A model generated the notes under the pieces. It was given only the letters and a program-made list of their open reading frames with translations, was not told the DNA's origin and did no database searches. The position numbers and the translations under genes are program-made. From contig NZ_BCSS01000026.1 of the NCBI RefSeq assembly GCF_001570985.1, positions 1-48,923 on the forward strand: a stretch of 48,923 nucleotides of DNA, read 5' to 3'. The DNA is from Janibacter limosus NBRC 16128 (GTDB lineage Bacteria > Actinomycetota > Actinomycetes > Actinomycetales > Dermatophilaceae). Numbering within the stretch: the first letter of the stretch is position 1; each line of letters opens with the position of its first letter. Of the stretch, positions 25,480-35,143 are shown one piece after another.

Positions 25480-28007
25480 CCGCCGAGACCGTCGAGCAGA
25501 CCAGCGAGCAGCCCGTCCGCGAGATCGGACGCGACCGCCGCCGCAAGGAGGACCAGCGGCTGATCACCGGTCGCACCCGCTGGACCGACAACATCGTCCT
25601 GCCGGGCATGCTGCACATGGCCATGGTGCGCAGCCCCTTCGCCCACGCGAGGATCACCGCCGTCGACACGAGCGAGGCCAAGGCCTCGACCAATGTCGTC
25701 GCCGTCTACTCCGGGGCCGACCTCGACGAGTCGGTCGGCGTCCTGATCAACGCCTGGCCGTTGTCCCCGGACCAGGTGACCCCGGTGCACCCGCCGATGC
25801 CGACCGACCGGGTGACCTTCGCCGGCGAGATCGTCGCCGTCATCGTCGCCCGCAGCGCAGCCGAGGCGCGTGACGCCGCCGAGCTGGTCGACGTCGACTA
25901 CGAGGAGCTGCCCGCTGCCCTCGACCTCAAGGAGGCCGCCCAGGACACGGTCCTGGCGCACCCCGACCTGGGCACCAACAAGTCGGCGCTGTGGGTCTTC
26001 GACTCCGCCGAGGCGGGGACCGGGGGCGATGTCGAGGAAGCCATCGCCAAGGCTCGCGAGGACGGCGTCCTCATCGAGCGTGAGTACCGCCAGCAGCGGC
26101 TGATCCCCGCCTTCATGGAGCCGCGCTCGGTCGTCGTCGATCCGACCGGCGAGCAGCTGACCATGTGGACGGCGACCCAGATCCCGCACATCGTGCGTTT
26201 CGCCCTCGCGGCGACGACCGGCGTCCCGGAGTCCAAGATCCGGGTCATCGCCCCTGACGTCGGCGGCGGGTTCGGCGGCAAGCTGCAGGTGACCCCGGAG
26301 GAGTGGCTCGCCTGGTGGGTGGCCCGGCAGCTGGGCAAGCCCGTGAAGTACACCGAGACCCGCTCCGAGTCGCTCATGGCCGCCCACCACGGGCGCGACC
26401 AGTGGCAGCGGCTCACGCTCGCGGCCGACAAGGAGGGGCACGTCACCGGTCTCAAGGTCGACCTGCTCGCCGACCTGGGCTCCTACGTGGCCCTGATCGG
26501 CGGCGGGGTGCCTGTCCTGGGCGCCTTCATGTTCAACGCCATCTACAAGTTCCCGGCCTACCACTTCTCGATGCAGTCGGTCCTGACCAACAAGGCCTGG
26601 ACCGATGCCTACCGCGGCGCCGGGCGTCCCGAGGCGACCTTCGGCATCGAGCGGATGATGGACGAGCTGGCCAACGAGCTCGGCGAGGACCCCTTGGTCG
26701 TCCGCGAGCGCAACTGGATCACGCACGAGGAATTCCCCTTCACCTCCGTCGCCGGTCTGGAGTACGACTCCGGCAACTACGAGGCCGCGACCGCGATGGC
26801 CAAGGAGATGTTCGGTTACGACGAGCTGCGCGAGGAGCAGCGCCAGCGGCGCGAGAGCAAGGACCCCGTGCAGCTCGGCATCGGGGTCTCGACCTTCACC
26901 GAGATGTGCGGCCTGGCACCCAGCCGGGTGCTCGGCAGCCTGGACTACGGCGCTGGCGGGTGGGAGCACGCCAGCGTCCGGATGCTCGCCACCGGCTCGG
27001 TCGAGGTCGTCGTCGGCGTGAGCGCCCACGGACAGGGGCACGAGACGGCCTTCAGCCAGATCGTCGCCGACCGGCTCGGTGTCCCCTTCGACAATGTCGA
27101 GATCCTGCACGGCGACACGCAGATCTCGCACAAGGGCCTCGACACCTACGGCTCGCGCTCGCTGGTCGTCGGTGGAGAGGCCGTGGTCAAGGCGGTGGAC
27201 AAGGTCATCGACAAGGCGCGTCGCTACGCGGCACACATGCTCGAGGCCAACCCCGACGACCTGGAGTTCACCGACGGTCGCTTCGGGGTCACGGGCACGG
27301 ACCAGTCCGTGGGCATCGCCGAGATCGCCTCGGCAGCCTTCGCCTCCCACGACTACCCGGACGACATCGAGCCGGGTATCGACGCCGACGCGACCTATGA
27401 CCCGGTCAACTTCAACTACCCCCACGGCACCCACCTGTGTGCCGTGGAGATCGACACCGAGACCGGGCAGGTGACCCTGCGCAAGTACACCTGCGTCGAC
27501 GACGTGGGGCAGGTGGTCAACCCGCTGATCGTCGAGGGACAGATCCACGGCGGTCTCGTCCAGGGCATCGCCCAGGCCTTGTGGGAGGAGGCCGTCTACG
27601 ACGACGCGGGCACTCTCGTCAGCGGCAGCTTCGTCGACTACCTCGTGCCGACGGCGGCCGACACCATCAGCTTCGACACCGCCACGACCACGACCCTCGC
27701 GACGACCAACACGCTGGGGACCAAGGGCGTCGGCGAGGCGGGCACGATCGCCTCCACGCCGTGCATCGTCAACGGCGTGGTCGACGCGCTGCGGATCTTC
27801 GGCGTCGACGACGTGCAGATGCCCTGCACCCCGGAGCGGGTCTGGCAGGCGATCCGCTCCGGCTCCGAGGGCGAGAGCACGACGGGCGCGGCCGCCCCTC
27901 ACTTCGACGAGGTGACGGGCACGCAGGGACAGACCGATCGCACGGCGGGTGCGGACGGGCCCACCGGCGGGTCAGCCGGTACCGATGCAGAAGGAGCAGG
28001 GCGATGA
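25476..28007 (+). CDS. coxL: Form II CO-dehydrogenase-family molybdenum-binding large subunit
   Basis: An 843-aa catalytic subunit binding molybdopterin cytosine dinucleotide. Visible motifs: [19 protein letters not shown] (cofactor), active-site loop [10 protein letters not shown] (AYRGAGR at 378-384), [20 protein letters not shown], and the catalytic glutamate of [10 protein letters not shown] at 754. True high-affinity form I enzymes carry AYXCSFR with a copper-binding cysteine; here the cysteine is missing, placing it in form II. Form II members have been proposed as CO or other carbon-compound hydroxylases, but their substrates are mostly unproven. The tail after about 795 is Gly/Thr-rich and likely disordered. 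Starts at ATG 25476 overlapping coxS and ends overlapping coxM. Confidence 0.93.
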   Translation: MTAETVEQTSEQPVREIGRDRRRKEDQRLITGRTRWTDNIVLPGMLHMAMVRSPFAHARITAVDTSEAKASTNVVAVYSGADLDESVGVLINAWPLSPDQVTPVHPPMPTDRVTFAGEIVAVIVARSAAEARDAAELVDVDYEELPAALDLKEAAQDTVLAHPDLGTNKSALWVFDSAEAGTGGDVEEAIAKAREDGVLIEREYRQQRLIPAFMEPRSVVVDPTGEQLTMWTATQIPHIVRFALAATTGVPESKIRVIAPDVGGGFGGKLQVTPEEWLAWWVARQLGKPVKYTETRSESLMAAHHGRDQWQRLTLAADKEGHVTGLKVDLLADLGSYVALIGGGVPVLGAFMFNAIYKFPAYHFSMQSVLTNKAWTDAYRGAGRPEATFGIERMMDELANELGEDPLVVRERNWITHEEFPFTSVAGLEYDSGNYEAATAMAKEMFGYDELREEQRQRRESKDPVQLGIGVSTFTEMCGLAPSRVLGSLDYGAGGWEHASVRMLATGSVEVVVGVSAHGQGHETAFSQIVADRLGVPFDNVEILHGDTQISHKGLDTYGSRSLVVGGEAVVKAVDKVIDKARRYAAHMLEANPDDLEFTDGRFGVTGTDQSVGIAEIASAAFASHDYPDDIEPGIDADATYDPVNFNYPHGTHLCAVEIDTETGQVTLRKYTCVDDVGQVVNPLIVEGQIHGGLVQGIAQALWEEAVYDDAGTLVSGSFVDYLVPTAADTISFDTATTTTLATTNTLGTKGVGEAGTIASTPCIVNGVVDALRIFGVDDVQMPCTPERVWQAIRSGSEGESTTGAAAPHFDEVTGTQGQTDRTAGADGPTGGSAGTDAEGAGR

Positions 28008-28864
28008 TCCCGGCGAAGTTCGACTATGCGGCCCCGACCTCGGTCGAAGAAGCCCTCGGGCTCCTCGCCGAGCACGGTGACGAGGCCAAGGTGCTCGCTG
28101 GCGGGCAGTCCCTGCTGCCGGTGCTGCGGATGCGGCTCAACGCTCCGGAGATGGTCATCGACATCGGTCGGATCCCGTCGCTGCGCGGCATCAGCGACGA
28201 CGGCGCGAGCATCACCATCGGTGCGATGACCCCGTACCACGAGATCCTGGCCGACGATCGCGTGCGCACCCGGTGCACGCTCCTGCACCAGGCGATCAGC
28301 GAGGTCGCGGACCCGCAGATCCGTCACCGCGGGACCCTCGGTGGGGCCCTCGTGCACGCCGACCCCGCGGGTGACTGCGGAGCGCCGATCCTGGCGATGG
28401 ACGCCGAGCTGGTCATCACCGGCTCGTCGGGGGAGCGGGTCGTCGCGGCGGCCGACTTCTTCGAAGGGCTGTTCGACACCGCTGTCGGCGAGGACGAGCT
28501 GCTCACCGCCATCCGGGTCCCCGCCTATGACGGGTGGGGGTCCCATTACGAGAAGTTCGTCCGGGTCGCTCACCAGTGGCCCATCGTCGCGGTGGCCGCT
28601 CAGGTCAGGATGGAGGGCGGCTCGATCGCGGAGGCACGCATCGGTCTGACCAACATGGGATCGACAGCGGTCCGGGCCAGCGCCGTGGAGGCTGCGCTCG
28701 TCGGGACCTCACCCACGGCAGAGGGCGTGCGGGTGGCATGCGACCTGGCTGGCGAGGGGACCGACCCACCGTCGGACCTCAACGGTGACGCCGACTACCG
28801 CAAGCACCTGGCCACGGTGCTGACGAGACGTGCGGTCCTCGCGGCCGCCGGACGAGAGGACTGA
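28004..28864 (+). CDS. coxM: Molybdenum hydroxylase FAD subunit, CoxM family
   Basis: A 286-aa flavoprotein with the two FAD signatures of the family, AGGQSLLPVLRMRL (about 32-45) and RHRGTLGGALVHADPAGD (about 108-125). The C-terminal part (FVRVAHQWPIVAVAAQV) matches the CoxM substrate-side domain. It passes electrons from CoxS to an acceptor such as quinone. It starts at ATG 28004, overlapping coxL by ATGA, and lies 1 nt before the coxG start. The S-L-M order agrees with form II clusters, whereas form I usually runs M-S-L. Confidence 0.93.
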   Translation: MIPAKFDYAAPTSVEEALGLLAEHGDEAKVLAGGQSLLPVLRMRLNAPEMVIDIGRIPSLRGISDDGASITIGAMTPYHEILADDRVRTRCTLLHQAISEVADPQIRHRGTLGGALVHADPAGDCGAPILAMDAELVITGSSGERVVAAADFFEGLFDTAVGEDELLTAIRVPAYDGWGSHYEKFVRVAHQWPIVAVAAQVRMEGGSIAEARIGLTNMGSTAVRASAVEAALVGTSPTAEGVRVACDLAGEGTDPPSDLNGDADYRKHLATVLTRRAVLAAAGRED

Positions 28865-28865
28865 C

Positions 28866-29591
28866 ATGCAGCTGACCCACACCTTCACCGTGCCGGCCGG
28901 CATCGAGCAGACGTGGGAGGCACTGGGCGACATCGAGTCCGTGGCCGGGTGCTTCCCCGGCGCCCAGGTGACCAGCGCCGACGAGACCTCCTTCGAGGGC
29001 ACGGTCAAGGTCAAGCTCGGCCCGATCGCCCTCGTCTACAAGGGCAGCGGTGAGTTCGTCGACAAGGATGCCTCGGCCCACCGCATGGCGATCAAGGCCC
29101 TGGGCAAGGACAAGCGAGGCAATGGCACCGCGGGTGCAGATGTCGTCGCCACCATGACCGAGCTCGGGGCGTCGAGCACGCAGGTCGAGGTGGTCACCGA
29201 CCTCAATGTCACCGGCAAGCCGGCGCAGTTCGGTCGTGGCGTCATGCAGGACGTCTCGGACAAGCTCCTCGGACAGTTCGTCGACTGCCTCGCGGGGCGG
29301 CTCGCTGCGCCCGCAGAGGCGGAGGCGCAGCCCCCGGCGGTGGCCACGCCGGAGGTTGCTCAGGAGACGGAGACGAGTACGTCGGCACCCGCCGCGGCGC
29401 CCACGGCGCCTCCGGCGGTCACGGCTCCGGCCACCACCCGGTCGGCGCCGAGCAGCTCCGGTTCCGCAGACGCGATCGACCTGGGGGCAACGGCGCTCCC
29501 GGTGCTGCTCAAGGCCTACGGCCCCCAGATCGCGGCAGGCGTGGGCGCGCTGGCGCTCCTGCTGTGCCTCCTGCGCCGCCGCCGCGACTGA
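28866..29591 (+). CDS. coxG: CoxG-like SRPBCC protein with C-terminal membrane anchor
   Basis: A 241-aa protein. Residues 1-150 form an SRPBCC lipid-binding fold with the CoxG pattern FTVPAGIEQTWEALGDIESVAGCFPGA (start) and LSDKLLGQFV-like helix DVSDKLLGQFVDCLAGRL. An Ala/Pro/Thr linker (about 150-205) leads to a hydrophobic segment (LPVLLKAYGPQIAAGVGALAL, then LLLCLLRRRRD) that would anchor it in the membrane with the Arg tail inside. CoxG has been proposed to recruit the dehydrogenase to the membrane and pass electrons to menaquinone. The ATG at 28866 is close behind the coxM stop; it ends the operon. Confidence 0.88.
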   Translation: MQLTHTFTVPAGIEQTWEALGDIESVAGCFPGAQVTSADETSFEGTVKVKLGPIALVYKGSGEFVDKDASAHRMAIKALGKDKRGNGTAGADVVATMTELGASSTQVEVVTDLNVTGKPAQFGRGVMQDVSDKLLGQFVDCLAGRLAAPAEAEAQPPAVATPEVAQETETSTSAPAAAPTAPPAVTAPATTRSAPSSSGSADAIDLGATALPVLLKAYGPQIAAGVGALALLLCLLRRRRD

Positions 29592-29678
29592 CCCCGAGCG
29601 GCCTCGCCCCCGGCCGGGGCCCGGATGCTCCCGGGACCCGGCCGGACGACTCCCAGACACGAGGGTGAGGATGGAGCG

Positions 29679-31334
29679 ATGACCGCTTCATCCCCGCTCG
29701 TCCTCGGCCCCCTCCTGCGCTTCGTCGGCGAGCACGACGCCTCGATCTGGGTGGAGACGGCGGGCCCCGCAAAGGTCACCGTCGCTGCCGACGGCCGCGA
29801 GTGGCACGCAGCGAGCTTCGTCGTGGAGGACCACCACTACGCCCTGGTCCTGCTGGACGGGCTGGCCCCGGGCCGCACCTACGAGTACTCCGTGCACGTC
29901 GGCGCCGAGCACGTGTGGCCGCTCGCCGACTCCCCCTTCCCCGCCTCGACCATCGCGACCCTCGACCACGAGCGGCCGCCCCTCCTGGCCTTCGGTTCCT
30001 GCCGCACGAGCGTCCCGCACGACGCCGAGCACCACGACAGTCATGGCGTCGACGCGCTGCGGACCGTGGCCCTGGCGATCGCCAAGGGGGAGTTTCGCCG
30101 ACCCGATGCGATCGCCATGCTCGGCGACCAGGTCTACGCAGACGAGACCAGCCCGCAGATGCGCGAGTTCATCGCCTCTCGCCGCAGCCTCGACGAGCCG
30201 CCGGGCGAGGAGATCAAGGACTACGCGGAGTACTCCCACCTCTATGAGCTGGCGTGGAGCGACCCGGCGATCCGTTGGGTGCTCTCGGTCGTGCCGAGCG
30301 CGATGATCTTCGACGACCACGACATCCGCGATGACTGGAACACGTCGTGGAGCTGGCACCAGGAGATCAACCAGACCTCGTGGTGGCACGAGCGCCTCAT
30401 CGCCGGGCTGACGAGCTACTGGGTCCACCAGCACATCGGCAACCTCGCACCCGAGGAGCTCGCCCAGGACGAGATCTGGCAGCTCCTCGACGGAGCCGCC
30501 CCCGGCGAGGTCGATCTCACCCAGCCGCTGCGGAGCCTGTCCGATCGGGTCGATCGTCACCCCGAGACCTACCGGTGGAGCTACACCCGCGCCCTCGGAG
30601 GATCGCGACTGATCATGCTCGACTCGCGCGCCGCGCGGGTGCTCGAGCCCGACCGGCGCTCCATGCTCGACGATGACGAGCTCGCGTGGCTCGCCGACCA
30701 GATGACCGGCGACCTGGACCACCTGTTCATCGGGACCTCCGTCCCCTTCCTCCTCCCGCCGGGCCTCCACGACGCCGAGGCGATCAGTGAGTCCCTCGCC
30801 AGCCCGCACAGGTCCGGGCTGGTGCGTCGAGGGACCGAGGCGCTGCGCCAGATCGTCGACCTCGAGCACTGGGGTGCCTTCCAGTCCGGATTCGTCGAGG
30901 TCTTCGAGCTGGTCATGGCCGTCGCCCGCGGAGAGCGTGGCCACCCGCCGGCCACCGTCACCTTCCTCTCCGGCGATGTGCACCACTCCTATGTCGCGGA
31001 GGTGAGTGATCCCGCGTCTCATGGTGCGCGCAGCCGGATCGTGCAGGCCGTGTGCAGCCCGATCCGCAACCCGATGCCGCGGGGGATCCGCGTGCTCATG
31101 TCGCAGATGGCCAAGGGACTGGTCCGGCCGATGCGCCGGCTCGCCGTGAGGACGAAGGGGGTCCCGCACCTGCGCTACCCGTGGCAGCTGACGCAAGGAC
31201 CGTGGTTCGACAACAACCTCGCGGTCGCCGAGGTGCACGACGGGCACCTCACCCTCAAGTGGGTCACCGGTGACGTCGTGGACGGCGATGACGCCCACCC
31301 GCGTCTGCGGGTCGTCTCCACCGTCGAGATCTGA
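29679..31334 (+). CDS. PhoD-like metallophosphatase
   Basis: A 551-aa protein with an N-terminal fibronectin-like/PhoD N domain (to about 105) and a PhoD-type metallophosphatase domain. Metal motifs are GSCRTS (about 108), LGDQVYADET (about 147), FDDHDIRDDWNTSW (about 210) and LSGDVHHSYVAEV (about 430). There is no signal peptide or Tat motif, so unlike secreted PhoD it probably works in the cytoplasm. Substrates may be phosphodiesters or nucleotides; not determined. GAGGATGGAG precedes the ATG at 29679. It stands alone downstream of the cox operon with a normal gap. Confidence 0.88.
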   Translation: MTASSPLVLGPLLRFVGEHDASIWVETAGPAKVTVAADGREWHAASFVVEDHHYALVLLDGLAPGRTYEYSVHVGAEHVWPLADSPFPASTIATLDHERPPLLAFGSCRTSVPHDAEHHDSHGVDALRTVALAIAKGEFRRPDAIAMLGDQVYADETSPQMREFIASRRSLDEPPGEEIKDYAEYSHLYELAWSDPAIRWVLSVVPSAMIFDDHDIRDDWNTSWSWHQEINQTSWWHERLIAGLTSYWVHQHIGNLAPEELAQDEIWQLLDGAAPGEVDLTQPLRSLSDRVDRHPETYRWSYTRALGGSRLIMLDSRAARVLEPDRRSMLDDDELAWLADQMTGDLDHLFIGTSVPFLLPPGLHDAEAISESLASPHRSGLVRRGTEALRQIVDLEHWGAFQSGFVEVFELVMAVARGERGHPPATVTFLSGDVHHSYVAEVSDPASHGARSRIVQAVCSPIRNPMPRGIRVLMSQMAKGLVRPMRRLAVRTKGVPHLRYPWQLTQGPWFDNNLAVAEVHDGHLTLKWVTGDVVDGDDAHPRLRVVSTVEI

Positions 31335-31393
31335 GGGGAGCCCCCTTCGTCCCGCTCGGGCGGACCCGCCGTCGGCTCAGGGGGGATACCCCA

Positions 31394-31423
31394 GTGACCG
31401 GACCCCACCTGCGGCTCTAGATT
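31394..31423 (+). promoter_or_regulatory. Promoter of the ABC exporter operon
   Basis: GTGACC (31394-31399), an 18-nt spacer and TAGATT (31418-31423). Just after it, GCGAC-AC-GTCGC (31429-31440) forms a 12-bp inverted repeat at the predicted transcription start, a possible operator. Confidence 0.5.
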
Positions 31424-31463
31424 TGTCGGCGACACGTCGCACACGACAACGGGAGCAGGGACC

Positions 31464-32204
31464 ATGGGCACGCAGGTTGCCGCCAGCACGCACGAGCTGC
31501 GCAAGGTGTACGGCAAGGGTGAGGCCAGCGTGGCTGCCCTCGCCGGCATCGACCTCGACATCGGCGCAGGGCAGTTCACGGCGATCATGGGACCCTCGGG
31601 CTCCGGCAAGTCGACGCTCATGCACTGCCTCGCCGGGTTGGACTCCGTGACCGGGGGGCGCGCCCTCATCGGTGACACCGACATCACCGCGCTGAAGGAA
31701 AAGGACCTCACGCGGCTGCGTCGCGATCGGATCGGCTTCATCTTCCAGGCCTTCAACCTCATCCCGACCCTCACTGCGGAGGAAAACATCCTCCTGCCGC
31801 TCGCCATCGCCGGACGGACGGCGGACCCTGAGTGGTTCGACCTCGTCATCGACACCGTCGGGCTGCGCGACCGCCTGCGCCACCGGCCCAACGAGCTGTC
31901 CGGTGGGCAGCAGCAGCGCGTCGCCTGCGCGCGGGCGCTGGTGTCCAAGCCGTCGATCATCTTCGCCGACGAGCCGACCGGCAACCTCGACTCCACGTCG
32001 GGCGCCGAGGTGCTGGGCTTCCTGCGGCGCAGCGTGGACGAGTTCGACCAGACCATCGTCATGGTCACCCACGACCCGGTGGCCGCGAGTCACACCGATC
32101 GCGTGCTGTTCCTCGCCGACGGCCGCATCGTCGACGAGCTGTGGGAGCCGGAGCGCGAGAGCGTCCTGGAGCGGATGGTCGCCCTGAGCAACGGGGCTCA
32201 CTGA
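31464..32204 (+). CDS. ABC transporter ATP-binding protein, LolD/MacB type
   Basis: A 246-aa ATPase. Walker A GPSGSGKST (about 44-52), Q-loop FIFQAFNLIPTLTAEEN, signature ELSGGQQQRVACARALV, Walker B IIFADEPTGNLDS and switch MVTHDPVAASHTDR. The longer AFNLIPTLTA helix is typical of the LolD/MacB/SalX group that works with FtsX-like permeases. It overlaps the permease gene by one nucleotide (TGATG). GGGAGCAGGG precedes the ATG. Likely role: export or extraction of a peptide, lipid or antimicrobial across the membrane. Confidence 0.93.
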   Translation: MGTQVAASTHELRKVYGKGEASVAALAGIDLDIGAGQFTAIMGPSGSGKSTLMHCLAGLDSVTGGRALIGDTDITALKEKDLTRLRRDRIGFIFQAFNLIPTLTAEENILLPLAIAGRTADPEWFDLVIDTVGLRDRLRHRPNELSGGQQQRVACARALVSKPSIIFADEPTGNLDSTSGAEVLGFLRRSVDEFDQTIVMVTHDPVAASHTDRVLFLADGRIVDELWEPERESVLERMVALSNGAH

Positions 32205-34738
32205 TGCTCAAGGCCACTCTCAAGAGTCTGCTGGCGCGCAAGGCGCGCCTGCTCATGAGCGCGTTGGCGATCGTCCTCGGGACGGCCTTCGTCGCTGGGT
32301 CGCTCATCTTCACCGACACCCTCGGACGCACCTTCGACGGGATCATGGACGGCACCGTCGGTGACGTCGTCGTCCAGGCCGAGCAGACCGATGACTTCGG
32401 CGGGTCCGGGGGCGCACGCATCTCGTCGACGGTGATCGACGAGATGGCTGGCCTGCCCGGTGCCGCACGGGCCGACGGGAGCGTCGACGCCTTCGGCGTC
32501 TTCGTCGTCGGAAGCAACGGCAAGGTCGTCGGTGGTCAGGGCGCACCCGCACTGGCCTTCAACTACAACGACGCCCCCAACCAGCTGGGGGAGAAGCCGC
32601 TCGCGATCGTCGACGGGCGCGCCCCCGAGCGCACCGGTGAGGTCGTCATCGACACCAAGACCGCGGAGCGCGCCGGCTACGTGGTCGGGGACGAGATCCC
32701 CCTCGTCACGACCGGCAAGGTCCCGGAGATCACGGCCGAGCTCGTCGGCACGATGACCTTCGGCGAAGGGGGCATGGCCGGCGCGTCGATCTCCGTCTTC
32801 GACACCGCGACGATGCAGAAGTACTTCATGGACGGCAAGGACGAGTACTCCTCCGTGTGGGTCACCGCCAAGGACGGCGTGAGCCAGGAGGAGCTGCGCA
32901 GCCAGGCGGAGCCGCTCGCGCCGGAGGGGTTTACGGTCTGGACCGGCCAGGGCCTCGCGGACGAAAACCAGGATGACGTCCAGCAGGCGTTGGGTTTCAT
33001 CACGACCTTCTTGCTCGTCTTCGCCGGCATCGCCCTCTTTGTCGGGTCCTTCCTGATCATCAACACCTTCAGCATCCTCGTCGCCCAGCGCGGCCGCGAG
33101 CTGGCCCTGCTGCGGGCGATCGGTGCGTCCAAGCGCCAGGTCGTGCGGTCGGTGCTGATCGAGGCCTTCATCGTCGGCGTCGTCGGTGCCACCCTCGGAC
33201 TCCTGCTGGGGGTGCTGCTCGCACTGGGCATCCAGAGGCTCTTTGCGACCATCGGCCTCGACCTGTCCGGCAGCGGCCTCGTCTTCAGCCCGCGCACGGT
33301 GATCGCTGCCTACGCGGTGGGCATCATCATCACGATGCTCGCAGCCTGGGTGCCGGCCCGCCGGGCAGGCTCGGTCCCGCCCGTCGCCGCGATGCGCGAC
33401 TCGATCGACACCGGGATCGGGCATCACCCAATCCGGCGGGCGCTCGAGGTCGCCGTGCTCGTCGGGGGCGCCGTGGCCTTCCTCGTCGGTCTCTTCCTCG
33501 TCGACTCGCGCGAGCTGTGGTGGATCGGTGCAGGCATCGTCGGGCTCGTCCTCGGGACGGCCTTCCTCGCCCCCTTCGTCGGACGTCCGTTGATCAGCGG
33601 GCTCGGCTGGGCCTATCGCAAGCTCTTCGGCAGCGTCGGACGGATGGCTGAGCAAAACTCGGTGCGCAACCCGGGACGCACCGCCGCGACGGCCTCGGCG
33701 CTGATGATCGGCATGACGCTCGTGGCGCTCATGGGCGTGGTCGCGTCGAGTGCGACCGCCAGCATCGACAAGCAGATCGAGGAGACCTTCCGCGCTGACT
33801 ACATCCTGAGCAACGCGGTCGGGCAACCCTTCTCCTCCACGGTGGCCACGCAGGTCGCCGAGGTCGACGGGGTGCGCGAGGTCTCCCCGGTGCGCTTCGT
33901 CAGCGCCCAGGTGGACGGCGGACGCCTCTTCGTCACCGCGATCGACCCGAGCAGCTTCCCCGAGGTCGAGCAGATCGAGCCGACATCGGGGACGGCTGAC
34001 CTCGACGCCGACTCGGTGATGCTCTCGACCAAGCACGAGGGTGGACGAGAGGTGGGCAGCACGGTCGAGGTGGCGATGGGCTCCTCGACGAAGGAGCTCA
34101 CGGTCGTGGGCTTCTACGACGAGATCCAGGCGATCGGCTCGCCCGACGTGCTGATGTCGGTCGAGACCGTCGATGCGATGGGTGGGGCAGCCGCTGACAA
34201 CTGGGCCTTCATCTTCGTCGACAGTGGTGCCGACAAGGCGAGCGTCCAGTCCGGGATCGAAAAGGTCGTCGACAAGCAGCCGCTCGTCACCCTCAAGGAC
34301 CAGCAGGGCTATGCCGACGAGCAGCGGGCGAGCATCAACCAGATCCTCTACCTGATCTATGCCCTGCTCGGACTGGCGATCGTGATTGCCGTGCTCGGCA
34401 TCGTCAACACCCTCGGGCTGTCCGTCATGGAGCGCACCCGCGAGGTCGGTCTGCTGAGAGCGGTGGGCCTGTCCCGGGCCCAGCTGCGCCGGATGATCAC
34501 TCTCGAGTCGGTGACCATCGCCCTCCTCGGCGCGGTGCTGGGCATCGTCCTAGGGGTCATCGCCGGCGTGGCGATCCAGCGCTCGCTGGTCGAGGACGGC
34601 ATCACCGAGCTGGCGATCCCGTGGCTGCAGATGGTCGTCTTCGTGGTCCTCGCCGGGATCATCGGGGTGCTGGCGGCCCTGCTACCGGCCCGGCGAGCCG
34701 CGCGCATGGATGTCCTGCAGGCGATCTCCACGGAGTGA
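32204..34738 (+). CDS. FtsX-like ABC permease, two-domain
   Basis: An 844-aa permease with two FtsX/MacB permease modules. The N-terminal segment LMSALAIVLGTAFVAGSLIF is the first membrane helix. Extracytoplasmic domain 1 (about 40-260) precedes a helix trio near 265-400, with ALLRAIGASKRQVVRSVLIE as the coupling loop. A central pair of helices at about 420-450 precedes the second extracytoplasmic domain and the last trio (from about 715, with GLLRAVGLSRAQLRRMITLE as the second coupling loop). Co-translated with the ATPase. Bacitracin/antimicrobial resistance or lipid handling are possible; no regulator is adjacent to decide. Confidence 0.9.
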   Translation: MLKATLKSLLARKARLLMSALAIVLGTAFVAGSLIFTDTLGRTFDGIMDGTVGDVVVQAEQTDDFGGSGGARISSTVIDEMAGLPGAARADGSVDAFGVFVVGSNGKVVGGQGAPALAFNYNDAPNQLGEKPLAIVDGRAPERTGEVVIDTKTAERAGYVVGDEIPLVTTGKVPEITAELVGTMTFGEGGMAGASISVFDTATMQKYFMDGKDEYSSVWVTAKDGVSQEELRSQAEPLAPEGFTVWTGQGLADENQDDVQQALGFITTFLLVFAGIALFVGSFLIINTFSILVAQRGRELALLRAIGASKRQVVRSVLIEAFIVGVVGATLGLLLGVLLALGIQRLFATIGLDLSGSGLVFSPRTVIAAYAVGIIITMLAAWVPARRAGSVPPVAAMRDSIDTGIGHHPIRRALEVAVLVGGAVAFLVGLFLVDSRELWWIGAGIVGLVLGTAFLAPFVGRPLISGLGWAYRKLFGSVGRMAEQNSVRNPGRTAATASALMIGMTLVALMGVVASSATASIDKQIEETFRADYILSNAVGQPFSSTVATQVAEVDGVREVSPVRFVSAQVDGGRLFVTAIDPSSFPEVEQIEPTSGTADLDADSVMLSTKHEGGREVGSTVEVAMGSSTKELTVVGFYDEIQAIGSPDVLMSVETVDAMGGAAADNWAFIFVDSGADKASVQSGIEKVVDKQPLVTLKDQQGYADEQRASINQILYLIYALLGLAIVIAVLGIVNTLGLSVMERTREVGLLRAVGLSRAQLRRMITLESVTIALLGAVLGIVLGVIAGVAIQRSLVEDGITELAIPWLQMVVFVVLAGIIGVLAALLPARRAARMDVLQAISTE

Positions 34739-34752
34739 ACCGGTGGCGTTGG

Positions 34753-34789
34753 TGAGGGGCGAGGACCGAGTCATGGTCCTCGCCCCTCA
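34753..34789. terminator. Convergent bidirectional terminator
   Basis: A perfect 15-bp inverted repeat (34753-34767 and 34775-34789) around a 7-nt loop, between the ABC permease and the WXG100 gene stops. It probably stops transcription from both sides. Confidence 0.85.
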
Positions 34790-34797
34790 TCACGTCG

Positions 34798-35094
34798 TCA
34801 GCGCCCCGGACGCATCGAGCTCTTGACCGAGGTCTCCGAGGTGTCATAGGTCTGACTCGCGTCATTGAGCGCCCGCCCGATCTCGTCGAGGCTCTCCTTG
34901 ACCGTGCGCTGGGTCGCGCGCCAGTCGTTGATGAGGTCCTGGAAGGACGTCGAGGCATCCCCCTGCCAGTCGTTCTGCAGGGAGAGCAGGCGGCTCATCA
35001 TGCTCGCCACGGTGGTCTCGACGTCCTCGGAGATCCGGGCGACATCGGACGCGCTGCTGGCGACCTGCGCGGTGTCGACGGTGAAAGTGGCCAT
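34798..35094 (-). CDS. WXG100-family protein, ESAT-6-like
   Basis: A 98-aa two-helix hairpin protein. The turn motif is NDWQGDAST with W-Q-G (about 42-44); the helices are amphipathic with small residues. The C-terminus lacks a clear YxxxD/E secretion signal, although TYDTSET (about 83-89) contains a similar tyrosine pattern. WXG100 proteins are normally ESX/type VII substrates made as pairs, but no partner, EccC ATPase or other ESX gene is present in the window. AAGGGGA precedes the ATG at a good distance. Orphan WXG100 proteins are common in actinobacteria; secretion through an ESX system elsewhere in the genome is possible. Confidence 0.87.
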   Translation of the reverse strand: MATFTVDTAQVASSASDVARISEDVETTVASMMSRLLSLQNDWQGDASTSFQDLINDWRATQRTVKESLDEIGRALNDASQTYDTSETSVKSSMRPGR

Positions 35095-35143
35095 GGTGGT
35101 TCCCCTTTGTGCTCGTGGTCCGGACGCCTACGGCCCGGCTCCC

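Noticed and set aside
24984-27902. Very long minus-strand open frame opposite coxS-coxL
   Set aside because: Antisense shadow: composition dominated by Gly, Asp, Val and His repeats that mirror the coding strand; no motif or start signal.
24997-28864. A genuine form I aerobic CO dehydrogenase
   Set aside because: The active-site loop is AYRGAGR without the copper-binding cysteine, and gene order is S-L-M.
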